DNA from: Hungatella sp. UBA3048
Lineage (GTDB): Bacteria; Bacillota; Clostridia; Lachnospirales; Lachnospiraceae
Reading direction: 5' to 3'
Length of the DNA stretch: 53,005 bases
Assembly: GCA_002367105.1 (NCBI GenBank)
Contig: DFCS01000040.1
Span: 1-53,005 of the forward strand
The number at the start of each line of letters is the position of its first letter. Position 1 is the stretch's first letter. The notes beneath the pieces are model-generated. The model made no database searches, had not been told where the DNA came from, and saw nothing but the letters and a program-made list of their open reading frames with translations. The translations under genes and the position numbers were made by a program. Shown here in pieces: positions 8,336 through 16,783 of the stretch.

Positions 8336-9511
8336 ATGGAGAATAAGATGAAATTATCTGAGGGATTAAAAAAATATACGATGGTGATCGTTCTGGCCGT
8401 TGTTATCTTTCTTTTCACGGTCAACACCGGAGGGAAGATGCTTCTGCCCCAGAATGTGAACAACTTGATTGCCCAAAATGCCTACGTATTTATTCTGGCA
8501 ACCGGCATGCTTTTTTGCATTCTTACGGGAGGTAACATTGACTTATCCGTAGGCTCTGTGGTCTGTTTTGTAGGAGCAGTAGGCGGAAGCATGATGATCA
8601 CCATGGGGATCAACCCCTATCTGACCCTGCTTGCAATGCTGATCATCGGTATGCTGGTAGGCGCGTGGCAGGGCTTCTGGATCGCCTATGTACGGATCCC
8701 TCCCTTTATCGTGACTCTGGCCGGCATGCTCATGTTCCGCGGGTTATCCAATGTGGTTTTGCAGGGAATGACCTTGTCCCCCATTCCGGATCCGTTTTTA
8801 AATCTGTTTAACACCTATGTTCCGGATCTGTTCGGGATGCAGGGCTTTAACCTGACCTGTTTTTTAGTGGGAATCATCGCCTGCCTGGTTTTTGTGGCAC
8901 TGGAACTTTTAAACCGCAGAAGAAAGCTTCAAAAGGGATACCGGGTAGATCCAATCGTAGGTATGGCAATCAAGATGACTCTCATCAGTTTTGTGGTTCT
9001 GTTTGTTATGTATAAGCTGTCTAGATATAAAGGCATTCCCAATGCCCTGATCTGGGTGACTGCGATCATCGGGATTTACAGCTATATTTCTTCAAAAACC
9101 ACCACAGGACGGTATTTTTACGCTGTGGGCGGAAATGAGAAGGCCACCAGACTGTCCGGTATTGATACCAATAAAGTGTATTTCCTTGCTTACCTGAATA
9201 TGGGACTGCTGGCAGCAGTGGCAGGCATGGTGACGGTTGCCCGCTTAAATTCCGCCAATCCTACAGCAGGAAACAGCTATGAAATGGATGCCATCGGTGC
9301 CTGCTTTATCGGAGGCGCTTCCGCATACGGCGGTACCGGAACTGTACCGGGAGTAATCGTGGGTGCAACTCTGATGGGTGTACTTAACTTAGGCATGAGC
9401 ATCATGGGTGTGGACCAGAACCTTCAGAAGGTGGTAAAGGGTGCGGTCCTTATGGCAGCGGTTATTTTTGATGTGGTAAGTAAGAGAAAGTCATTTATTG
9501 TCAAGCAGTAA
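8336..9511 (+). CDS. mmsB: sugar ABC transporter permease
   Basis: Protein of 391 aa, about ten membrane helices, of the BPD_transp_2 family (RbsC/XylH/GguB). The loop GGNIDLSVGSV and the C-terminal GGASAYGGTGTVPGVIVG are signatures of sugar permeases of this class. A cytoplasmic Arg/Lys-rich insert (around LNRRRKLQKG) is typical of the XylH/GguB branch. It ends the transporter operon and a terminator follows. Confidence 0.92.
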   Translation: MENKMKLSEGLKKYTMVIVLAVVIFLFTVNTGGKMLLPQNVNNLIAQNAYVFILATGMLFCILTGGNIDLSVGSVVCFVGAVGGSMMITMGINPYLTLLAMLIIGMLVGAWQGFWIAYVRIPPFIVTLAGMLMFRGLSNVVLQGMTLSPIPDPFLNLFNTYVPDLFGMQGFNLTCFLVGIIACLVFVALELLNRRRKLQKGYRVDPIVGMAIKMTLISFVVLFVMYKLSRYKGIPNALIWVTAIIGIYSYISSKTTTGRYFYAVGGNEKATRLSGIDTNKVYFLAYLNMGLLAAVAGMVTVARLNSANPTAGNSYEMDAIGACFIGGASAYGGTGTVPGVIVGATLMGVLNLGMSIMGVDQNLQKVVKGAVLMAAVIFDVVSKRKSFIVKQ

Positions 9512-9581
9512 ATGAGGATGATTTCTCCCAAATCATTAAATTGCTGATCAGATATGGGAATATGGATCCATAAAGAATAAT

Positions 9582-9627
9582 AAAATGCTGTTTTCTTGTA
9601 CAGATGTATGAGATGCAGCATTTTTTG
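9582..9627 (+). terminator. terminator of the sugar-uptake operon
   Basis: AAAATGCTG pairs with CAGCATTTT across a loop of about 24 nt and is followed by T-rich sequence. The loop is long, but position and T-run fit a terminator. The rest of the 327-bp gap (9512-9838) holds a short inverted repeat ATGATTT/AAATCAT near 9519-9537, a palindrome TATGGATCCATA at 9561-9572 and the presumed rfbC control region. Confidence 0.55.
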
Positions 9628-9730
9628 TCTTCAATAAAAGACATTTTTCACATTCCATTCTACCTGGATTCTCTTTAGAATGAGCGGCTTATTTTAATAA
9701 AAATCCCCCTATATATAGAAATCTGGTCGA

Positions 9731-9753
9731 ACTTGTGGTAGAATGCTACAAGT
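9731..9753 (+). promoter_or_regulatory. extended -10 inside an inverted repeat upstream of rfbC
   Basis: TGGTAGAAT (9736-9744) matches an extended -10 (TGn then TAnAAT). It sits inside an imperfect inverted repeat ACTTGT...ACAAGT (9731-9753), which could be an operator covering the promoter. No clear -35 is visible. It is about 95 bp before rfbC. Confidence 0.4.
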
Positions 9754-9838
9754 AAAAGAATGTTTTTAAAAGATAAATACCTTAGAGGTATACGATTATG
9801 TCAAAAAAATAGACAGAAAGTGGAAAGGAACGTAAATT

Positions 9839-10393
9839 ATGGGAAAGATAAAGGTATCAGCATGCGGTATAGAAGGACTTTTTGTCATTGAGCCTGCGGT
9901 ATTTCACGATACCAGAGGATATTTCATGGAAACCTATAATCAGAATGATTTTAAAGAAGCCGGACTTGACATGGTTTTTGTACAGGACAACCAGTCCATG
10001 TCTACAAAAGGCGTACTGCGGGGGCTTCATTTCCAGAAGCAGTTCCCCCAGGGAAAGCTGGTACGGGTCGTAAGAGGAAAAGTATTTGACGTTGCGGTGG
10101 ATCTGCGTTCCGCTTCTGAAACTTATGGTAAATGGTTCGGGGTGGAGCTGTCTGCTGAAAACAAAAAGCAGTTCTACATTTCGGAAGGCTTTGCCCATGG
10201 ATTTTTAGTTTTATCCGATGAGGCAGAATTCGCATATAAATGTACCGATTTCTATCACCCGGGTGATGAGGGCGGTATTTTATGGAGTGACCCGTCAATT
10301 GGCATTGACTGGCCGATTGAGGAAGGTATGGAGCTGATCATCTCTGAGAAGGATCAGAAATGGAGCGGAATCCGCGATACCTTCAAATTTTAG
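9839..10393 (+). CDS. rfbC: dTDP-4-dehydrorhamnose 3,5-epimerase
   Basis: Protein of 184 aa, the usual RmlC length, with a cupin fold. It has the active-site His64 in RGLHFQ and the conserved block FYISEGFAHGFLVLSD, followed by YKCTDFY and GILWSDPSIGIDWP. The enzyme makes dTDP-4-dehydro-L-rhamnose in the dTDP-L-rhamnose pathway. The partner genes rfbA, rfbB and rfbD are not in this window, so they must lie elsewhere or the enzyme serves another nucleotide sugar. It begins the glycan operon and is 15 bp from the exporter permease gene. Confidence 0.9.
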   Translation: MGKIKVSACGIEGLFVIEPAVFHDTRGYFMETYNQNDFKEAGLDMVFVQDNQSMSTKGVLRGLHFQKQFPQGKLVRVVRGKVFDVAVDLRSASETYGKWFGVELSAENKKQFYISEGFAHGFLVLSDEAEFAYKCTDFYHPGDEGGILWSDPSIGIDWPIEEGMELIISEKDQKWSGIRDTFKF

Positions 10394-10408
10394 TGAGAGG
10401 AGAAAACC

Positions 10409-11221
10409 ATGAATTATCTGGTTTCCTTAATAAAAGAAATTATTACAAAAAGAAAGCTCATCCTGGATCTTTCAAAGGCGGATTTTAAAAAACGGTTTGT
10501 GGGATCTTATTTCGGGATCGCCTGGATGTTCCTGCAGCCCATTGCAACCGTACTGGTATACTTCTTCGTATTCCAGCTGGGCTTTAAAAGCGTACCTCCG
10601 GTCCGGGATTACCCTTACGTGCTTTGGCTGATACCTGGCATTGTGCCATGGTTTTATTTCAGTGAGGTACTGAATATGGGAACGGGCTGTCTTCAGGAAT
10701 ATAATTATCTGGTGAAAAAGGTGGTGTTCCGGGTAGAGATCCTTCCGGTCATAAAGATGATTTCCTGCCTGATGGTACATGGAATATTTGCAATCATCAT
10801 GATCCTGGTATTTTTCTGTTACGGCTTCCTTCCAAAGGCAAGCTGGATCCAGATCCTGTATTATTCCTTTGCAAGCTCCATGCTGTCACTGGCCATTGTT
10901 TATTTTACCAGTGCCATTCATGTGTTTTTCAAGGATATGGCTCAGATCATAGGGATATTTCTGCAGTTTGGCATGTGGATGGTGCCGATTATGTGGGCGC
11001 CGGAGATGTTTCCGGCAATTCCATCCTGGCTGCCGGTACTGCTTAAGCTAAATCCTTTCTATTATATCGTAGCCGGATACCGTGACAGCATGCTGACCAG
11101 AAACTGGCTGACAGAACGGCCGACCCTGGGACTTTATTTCTGGACAGTGACCATTGTCCTGATGCTTATAGGGCTGAAAGTATTTAAAAAACTGCGCCCA
11201 CACTTTTCTGATGTACTATAA
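10409..11221 (+). CDS. wzm: ABC-2 type glycan exporter permease (Wzm/TagG-like)
   Basis: Protein of 270 aa with six predicted membrane helices in the ABC2_membrane fold. KADFKKRFVGSYFGIAWMFL and the late LNPFYYIVAGYRDSML are characteristic of Wzm/TagG/RfbA permeases. With the Wzt-type ATPase encoded next it would move a finished, lipid-linked polysaccharide across the cytoplasmic membrane. A structured repeat, not the usual short gap, separates it from its ATPase gene, so the two subunits may be expressed from separate promoters. Confidence 0.9.
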   Translation: MNYLVSLIKEIITKRKLILDLSKADFKKRFVGSYFGIAWMFLQPIATVLVYFFVFQLGFKSVPPVRDYPYVLWLIPGIVPWFYFSEVLNMGTGCLQEYNYLVKKVVFRVEILPVIKMISCLMVHGIFAIIMILVFFCYGFLPKASWIQILYYSFASSMLSLAIVYFTSAIHVFFKDMAQIIGIFLQFGMWMVPIMWAPEMFPAIPSWLPVLLKLNPFYYIVAGYRDSMLTRNWLTERPTLGLYFWTVTIVLMLIGLKVFKKLRPHFSDVL

Positions 11222-11223
11222 CC

Positions 11224-11369
11224 TTCACGAAAGCAATGAGTAGTGCGAAATATGGCAGAAAAAGATTTTCGTTGTGCTTGCACATAAGAAAAACTTTTCC
11301 TGACATATTTCATAGGGCGAATGCCCGTGAGCTTGCGAAACTGAAAGTTTCGCAAGCTGCACTACGGAC
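11224..11369 (+). repeat. structured intergenic element, copy A (full)
   Basis: Full copy of an element also found at 30962-31108 (- strand) and, as a 5' half, at 17916-17989. Predicted stems: closing stem TAGTGC (11241-11246)/GCACTA (11359-11364); long hairpin 11247-11311 with base GAAATATG/CATATTTC and tip GTGC-TT-GCAC; small hairpin GGGC (11315-11318)/GCCC (11323-11326); 13-bp hairpin AGCTTGCGAAACT/AGTTTCGCAAGCT (11330-11358). The stems differ in sequence from copy C yet stay paired. It begins 2 bp after the wzm stop and ends 34 bp before the wzt start, with a -10-like TATAAC at 11217-11222. It could be a leader RNA or a REP/MITE-like repeat. Confidence 0.8.
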
Positions 11370-11403
11370 CTGTGGGATAATTTAATGTAACATGGAGGAT
11401 TCA

Positions 11404-12750
11404 ATGTCCGTAGAATGGAACAAAAAAGCAATAACTGTTAACAACGTAACAAAAATTTATAAGCTCTATGAAAAGCCCTCCGACCGGTTAAAGGAGGCTT
11501 TAAGCATAACCCACAAAAACTACCACAAAGATTTCTATGCCCTAAACGGCATTTCTTTTGATGTGGAAAAAGGACAAACCGTAGGAATCATCGGAACCAA
11601 TGGATCAGGCAAGTCCACCATACTAAAGATCATTACCGGAGTCCTCACCCCCACTTCAGGCAGTTTAGAGGTAAACGGTGTGATTTCCGCTCTATTAGAG
11701 CTGGGGGCCGGATTTAATATGGATTATACCGGAATCGAAAACATTTACATGAATGGCACCATGATGGGCTTCTCAAAAAAAGAGATGGACAGTAAGCTTC
11801 AGGACATCCTAGACTTCGCAGACATCGGCGACTTCGTTTATCAGCCGGTAAAAACCTACTCAAGCGGTATGTTCGTCCGCCTGGCGTTTGCGCTGGCGAT
11901 CAACGTGGAGCCGGAAATCCTGATCGTTGACGAGGCCCTGTCCGTTGGAGACGTGTTTTTCCAGGCCAAATGCTACCGCCGAATGGAAGATATCCGCCAG
12001 AATGGAACCACGATATTAATGGTCACTCATGATATGGGTGCAATTATCAAATATTGTGACCGTGTGGTAGTATTAAACAAAGGCAACTTTATCGCCGAAG
12101 GAGAGCCAGGAAAGATGGTGGATCTCTATAAAAAGATCCTGGCAAATCAAATGGACGACCTTGGAGAAGAACTGGAAGAAATAAGAAACGGCATATTAAA
12201 CGATTTTTCCGGAGACCAGGCTGCAAGTCTGGCACAGTCCAAAAACTCCCGCCAGGAAGGCCTTATGAAGGAAAAACTGACGATCAACCCGACCCGTACC
12301 GAATACGGCGATAAGAGAGCGGAGATCGTGGATTTCGGACTACTGGACGAAAGAGGAAATGTAACCAACCTCCTTCTTAAAGGAGAACGCTTTACCATTA
12401 AAGAGCGGATTCATTTCCATACCCAAATCGAAACGCCCATCTTTACCTACACCATCAAGGATAAACGGGGAGCCGATTTAACCGGCACCAATACCATGTA
12501 CGAGGCCTCTGATGTGCAGGCCGTGGGAAAAGGCGATGAATATGAGGTGGAATTTAACCAAAAAATGACCCTTCAGGGAGGGGAGTATCTTCTTTCCATG
12601 AGCTGCACCGGATTTGAAAACGGAGAGCATGTGGTTTACCACCGCCTGTATGACATCGCAAATATTACGGTCATTTCCAATAAGAATACAGTAGGTATTT
12701 ATGATATGGAACCGAAAGTAAGCGTAAAGCTTCACCGGGCAGGAGAGTGA
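11404..12750 (+). CDS. wzt: ABC glycan exporter ATPase with C-terminal glycan-recognition domain (Wzt-like)
   Basis: Protein of 448 aa. The N-terminal ABC domain has Walker A GTNGSGKST (64-72), signature YSSGMFVRLAFAL (about 151-163), Walker B ILIVDEALS (about 171-179) and the H-loop MVTHD. The last 180 residues (about 265-448) match the Wzt C-terminal beta-sandwich in position and style. In Wzt of E. coli O9a this domain recognises the modified end of the O-chain. ATG 11404 is preferred to ATG 11392 because ATGGAGG at 11392-11398 is itself the ribosome binding site. The following genes encode a methyltransferase and a kinase-like fusion, which fits export coupled to a chain-end modification. 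Confidence 0.88.
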   Translation: MSVEWNKKAITVNNVTKIYKLYEKPSDRLKEALSITHKNYHKDFYALNGISFDVEKGQTVGIIGTNGSGKSTILKIITGVLTPTSGSLEVNGVISALLELGAGFNMDYTGIENIYMNGTMMGFSKKEMDSKLQDILDFADIGDFVYQPVKTYSSGMFVRLAFALAINVEPEILIVDEALSVGDVFFQAKCYRRMEDIRQNGTTILMVTHDMGAIIKYCDRVVVLNKGNFIAEGEPGKMVDLYKKILANQMDDLGEELEEIRNGILNDFSGDQAASLAQSKNSRQEGLMKEKLTINPTRTEYGDKRAEIVDFGLLDERGNVTNLLLKGERFTIKERIHFHTQIETPIFTYTIKDKRGADLTGTNTMYEASDVQAVGKGDEYEVEFNQKMTLQGGEYLLSMSCTGFENGEHVVYHRLYDIANITVISNKNTVGIYDMEPKVSVKLHRAGE

Positions 12751-12763
12751 GGAGGAAACGTCC

Positions 12764-13543
12764 ATGAATGATTTAAGCCCTGAACTTAAGAAGCTGTTTT
12801 TAAAATATGACGGAGATACGAAAAGGCTGCTGCAGGAGAATCCAAACCTGGATTACCTCTATGCATTATCAGATATACGTGAGAACCTTCTGGAGTGGTA
12901 TGAATTTGATGAGGAGAGCTCTCTGCTTCAGGTAGGGTCCGATTACGGTGCCCTGACCGGCTTATACAGCAGGCGGGTCAGAGAGGTAACCGTTCTTGAC
13001 CCTGACAGTAATAATCTGTCGTTCAATCGTTTGCGCAATGAAAAACAGGGAAACATCAGATATATAACCGGAGATTTAGACACCTTTGAAGAGGAAGGCT
13101 TCGATTATGTGGTGATGGTGGGTTCCTTAAGGCCGCCGTATGACAAACACATCAGAAAAGCAAAATCCCTTTTAAAGCCGGAAGGAAAGCTGATCCTTTC
13201 CATATGCAACCGCCTGGGCCTTAAATATCAGGCCGGCGCGGTTCCTGATAAGGACCGGCTTTCAAGGGCAGAGGTCCTGGAGCTTTTGTGCGGAGAGGAC
13301 GGAAGATCGGGGAATGCCGAATTCCATTATCCCATGCCCGACTACCGCCTGCCCTTCACCCTGTATTCCGATCAATATCTGCCAGGCAAGGGAGATTTAA
13401 CTCACGCCATTCTGGCCTATGATTATCCGAAATATCTGAAGTTTGATTTAGGAAAGATGTTCGACGAGGTATGTGAGGGAAAGCAGTTTGAGACATTTGC
13501 CAATTCATTTTTAACCATTTGGAGCCGTCATGAAGAAAATTAA
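12764..13543 (+). CDS. class I SAM-dependent methyltransferase
   Basis: Protein of 259 aa. Motif I is LLQVGSDYGALTG (about 45-57), the acidic end of beta-2 is VTVLDPD and motif IV lies in FDYVVMVGSL. The Rossmann fold spans about 40-150. A variable C-terminal half probably binds the acceptor. The gene lies 13 bp after wzt and overlaps the next gene by 14 bp, indicating translational coupling. Context suggests methylation of the exported glycan, possibly at its non-reducing end. The substrate is inferred. Confidence 0.75.
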   Translation: MNDLSPELKKLFLKYDGDTKRLLQENPNLDYLYALSDIRENLLEWYEFDEESSLLQVGSDYGALTGLYSRRVREVTVLDPDSNNLSFNRLRNEKQGNIRYITGDLDTFEEEGFDYVVMVGSLRPPYDKHIRKAKSLLKPEGKLILSICNRLGLKYQAGAVPDKDRLSRAEVLELLCGEDGRSGNAEFHYPMPDYRLPFTLYSDQYLPGKGDLTHAILAYDYPKYLKFDLGKMFDEVCEGKQFETFANSFLTIWSRHEEN

Positions 13544-16500
13544 CTTTGTAAAATACAACAAAACCCGCAGGGAAGCGTTCCAGATCCGCACCAGTCTGGT
13601 GGAAGAGGAAGGCTGTCCATTTGTGGAGAAGACAGCCTTAAGGCCTGAGGGTGTTGCACATATAAGATCCCTTGGTGAAAAATATAAAAGCCTTGCAGCG
13701 CAAAGCCAAAAACTTAAGGTTGCCGGGGTTTCCATAAGTCCGGATGAAAAAACCGCCCGTTTCGAATTCCTTAAAGGTCAGACCCTTTCCGAGCTGCTTG
13801 GAAGGGAGATTCGTAACGGAAAGGTTTCCGTTTCCCATATGGAAGACGGGCTTTCCCTGATCCTGGGCGTGAAGGAAAACTGCATCATCCCTTTCACCAT
13901 TACAGCCGAATTTGAAGAGGTATTTGGAAAACTCGCAAAGGCGGATGAAAAAGACTGGGCGTTTAAAACCTCCAACATTGACTGCCTTTTTGAAAACATC
14001 ATGATGACCGAGGACGGTCCTTATCTCCTGGACTATGAATGGGTATTTTCCTTCCCGGTTCCAGTCACATTTATAAAGTTCCGGGTTCTTTATTACTTTT
14101 ACGAGCAATATAAAAGCCTTTTGTCCTATGGTTCCATGGAAGCCTTTATGGAAGAGTTCGGTGTGGAGACAGAGCGCATTGCAACGTATGAGGAGATGGA
14201 ACGCTGTTTTCAGGAATATGTCCACGGAGAGAACCAGCAGATCTATCTGGTCAATTACATGCAGGAAACCCATGCCCTGCCTGAGGATATGTATGGCTTA
14301 TCCCAGGTGATCGATGAGACAAAGGAACGCCTTTCCCAGATGGAAATGGAGATACGGGAAAAGGATGTGCTTATCACCAGGCAGCAGGAAGAAAAGCGCC
14401 TGACCGACAATCATGTGACTAACCAGGAGATGATCATTCAGACCCTGCGGACGGATTGCGACGATATGAGAGAGATGATCACCTGGCTTCAGGGGCACGA
14501 GGCATTAACCTTCCGTGCCAGAAGAAAGTTTGGAAGAATCTTTAACGAAAGGTTCCCCAAAGGGACCAGAAAGCGGAAGCTTCTGTTTTATGCCAAGGAT
14601 ACGGTATTTCATCCGCTGAAATCTTTCCACCTCTATACAACAGAGGAAGGGAGGAATCTGATCGAAGGAGATATGAAGATTGGAGATGCCTACCGTGCCC
14701 ATGGAAAGCTCCGTTTTATTAAAGAGGGTCATCCCATGGTATCCATCGTCATCCCGGTGTACAATCAGATCCATTATACCTATGCCTGTCTTGCATCGAT
14801 TCTGGAGCATACCAGAGATGTGGTGTATGAGGTCATCATAGCAGACGATGTTTCTGCAGATGCAACGGCAGAACTTTCAAAATTTACGGAAAACGTGATC
14901 ATATGCCGCAATGAAACCAACCAGGGATTTTTGCGGAACTGCAACCAGGCAGCCAAAGCAGCCAGAGGAAAATATGTCATGTTCTTAAACAATGACACCC
15001 AGGTAACGGAAGGGTGGCTAAGCAGCCTGGTGAACCTAATCGAATCAGACCCAACCATCGGTATGGTAGGGTCCAAGCTGGTTTATCCCGATGGACGACT
15101 GCAGGAAGCAGGTGGGATCATCTTCCGTGACGGTTCCGGCTGGAATTACGGACGCCTTGATGATCCGGACAAGCCGGAGTATAACTATGTAAAAGATGTG
15201 GACTATATATCCGGAGCCGCCATCCTTCTTTCCAATGACTTATGGAAGCGGATCGGCGGATTTGACGACCGGTTTGCCCCTGCCTATTGTGAGGATTCTG
15301 ACCTTGCCTTTGAGGTGCGGAAGGCGGGACTTCGGGTGGTTTACCAGCCTTTATCCAAGGTCATACATTTTGAGGGCATTTCCAACGGAACGGATGTCAA
15401 CGGCTCAGGCCTTAAGCGGTACCAGGTGGAAAATGGCCGTAAGTTAAGGGATAAGTGGGCAGCTGAATTCAAACTGCAAAGTGAAAACGACGGAAATCCC
15501 GATGTATTCCGGGCCAGGGAGAGAAGCCAGGGCAAAGATATCATTCTGGTAGTGGATCATTATGTTCCCACCTATGACCGGGATGCCGGTTCCAAGACCA
15601 CCTTCCAGTATTTAAAGATGTTTTTGGAAAAGGGCTATGTGGTGAAGTTCCTGGGAGATAATTTCCTTCATGAGGAACCTTATTCCACTGCTTTGCAGCA
15701 GATGGGAATAGAGATCCTTTACGGCAAGGAATTCCAGGTGAAAATCTGGGACTGGTTAAAGGAGCATGGAGATGATATCAAGGTGGCATATTTGAACCGT
15801 CCCCATATTGCTACAAAATATGTAGATTATATCAAAGATAAGACAAACATTAAGATGATCTATTATGGGCATGACCTTCACTTCTTAAGGGAAGGCCGGG
15901 AGTATGAGCTGACCGGAGATCCTAAAAAAAGGGAGTCCTCTGAATACTGGAGGTCCGTGGAGCTTCGTCTGATGAGAAAGGCTGCGGTATCCTATTATCC
16001 TTCTTATGTGGAACGGGAGGCCATTCATGAGATAGAGCCGACCATCCATGTGAAAGCCATTGTGGCCTATGTTTATGAAAAGTTCTTAAACAACATTCCT
16101 GATAACTTTGAAAAAAGGGAAGGGCTCTTGTTTGTAGGCGGATTTGCCCATCCGCCTAATGCAGATGCAGTTTTGTGGTTTGCACAGGAAATATTCCCCC
16201 TGATCCGGGAACAGCTTCCCGTCGATTTCTATATCGTGGGTTCCAAGGTAACGGATGAAATCAAGGCTTTGGAGCAGCCGGGCAGCGGAATCATTGTAAA
16301 GGGATTCGTATCAGAAGAGGAACTGACAAGACTCTATTCAAACTGCCGTGTAGTCGTGGTGCCTTTGCGTTACGGCGCGGGGGTTAAGGGAAAAGTTATC
16401 GAAGCCTTATATAACGGCGCTCCGGTTGTCACCACCTCCATCGGTGCAGAGGGAATTCCGGAGGCAGAAAAGGTCATGGTTGTGAGAGATGAACCGGCTG

Positions 16501-16634
16501 CCTTTGCTAAGGAGGTTATTTCCCTGTATCAGGATACGAAACGGTGCAAGCAGATGTGTATGGAAACCCAGAATTATATCCGCAGCTATCACAGTATAGA
16601 TGCTGCCTGGAACGTAATCGGAGAAGACTTTTAA
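13530..16634 (+). CDS. fusion of kinase-like domain, coiled coil, GT2 and GT4-type glycosyltransferase
   Basis: Protein of 1034 aa in four parts. (1) Residues 1-about 240 resemble a small-molecule/glycan kinase: possible ATP Lys34, hinge FEFLKGQTLSELL, catalytic-loop pattern Asp151-x4-Asn156 (DCLFEN) and metal Asp168 in LLDYEW. (2) A coiled coil at about 255-320. (3) A GT2 domain at about 400-640 starting VSIVIPVYNQ, with a DxD-like NNDTQ and a C-terminal ED motif (YCEDSDLAFE). (4) A GT4-like domain at about 670-1030 with the nucleotide-binding half ending VVPLRYGAGVKGKVIEAL. The kinase part beside a methyltransferase and a Wzt with a recognition domain recalls WbdD chain-terminating kinase/methyltransferases. 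The GT part recalls WsaE of Geobacillus S-layer glycans. Kinase activity is inferred from motifs. Confidence 0.75.
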   Translation: MKKINFVKYNKTRREAFQIRTSLVEEEGCPFVEKTALRPEGVAHIRSLGEKYKSLAAQSQKLKVAGVSISPDEKTARFEFLKGQTLSELLGREIRNGKVSVSHMEDGLSLILGVKENCIIPFTITAEFEEVFGKLAKADEKDWAFKTSNIDCLFENIMMTEDGPYLLDYEWVFSFPVPVTFIKFRVLYYFYEQYKSLLSYGSMEAFMEEFGVETERIATYEEMERCFQEYVHGENQQIYLVNYMQETHALPEDMYGLSQVIDETKERLSQMEMEIREKDVLITRQQEEKRLTDNHVTNQEMIIQTLRTDCDDMREMITWLQGHEALTFRARRKFGRIFNERFPKGTRKRKLLFYAKDTVFHPLKSFHLYTTEEGRNLIEGDMKIGDAYRAHGKLRFIKEGHPMVSIVIPVYNQIHYTYACLASILEHTRDVVYEVIIADDVSADATAELSKFTENVIICRNETNQGFLRNCNQAAKAARGKYVMFLNNDTQVTEGWLSSLVNLIESDPTIGMVGSKLVYPDGRLQEAGGIIFRDGSGWNYGRLDDPDKPEYNYVKDVDYISGAAILLSNDLWKRIGGFDDRFAPAYCEDSDLAFEVRKAGLRVVYQPLSKVIHFEGISNGTDVNGSGLKRYQVENGRKLRDKWAAEFKLQSENDGNPDVFRARERSQGKDIILVVDHYVPTYDRDAGSKTTFQYLKMFLEKGYVVKFLGDNFLHEEPYSTALQQMGIEILYGKEFQVKIWDWLKEHGDDIKVAYLNRPHIATKYVDYIKDKTNIKMIYYGHDLHFLREGREYELTGDPKKRESSEYWRSVELRLMRKAAVSYYPSYVEREAIHEIEPTIHVKAIVAYVYEKFLNNIPDNFEKREGLLFVGGFAHPPNADAVLWFAQEIFPLIREQLPVDFYIVGSKVTDEIKALEQPGSGIIVKGFVSEEELTRLYSNCRVVVVPLRYGAGVKGKVIEALYNGAPVVTTSIGAEGIPEAEKVMVVRDEPAAFAKEVISLYQDTKRCKQMCMETQNYIRSYHSIDAAWNVIGEDF

Positions 16635-16691
16635 ACGGCAAACAGGTAAACCCGTCCCGGTATGACCGGGTGGGGTACCATGCCGTTTTAA
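16633..16691 (+). other. structured intergenic hairpin
   Basis: AAACGGCA just after the glycosyltransferase stop pairs with TGCCGTTT (16681-16688). The interior folds again as GGTA..CCC..CCCGG/CCGGG..GGG..TACC (about 16647-16680). Only TTTTAA follows, so it may be a weak terminator or an mRNA-processing structure. It lies in the 149-bp gap before the acyltransferase gene. Confidence 0.45.
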
Positions 16692-16783
16692 GCCTTTGGC
16701 TATGCCGGACGGCAGGGTGTAAGAGCGTACTTGAATGAAGAGAAAGGAACTATGGAGAGAGTGAGGGGAAAGGAAGGGATCGC

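Noticed and set aside
11224..11369. Rho-independent terminator as the sole explanation of the structured element
   Set aside because: None of its hairpins is followed by a T-tract, and the element is conserved well beyond a single stem.
13530..14250. LicD-type phosphocholine transferase in the N-terminal part of the fusion
   Set aside because: The motifs (DxxxxN and LLDYEW) are kinase-like, not those of LicD nucleotidyltransferases.
13638..14273. Open frame of 211 codons on the - strand
   Set aside because: It is the shadow of the kinase-like/glycosyltransferase fusion. The + frame carries clear motifs and this frame carries none.
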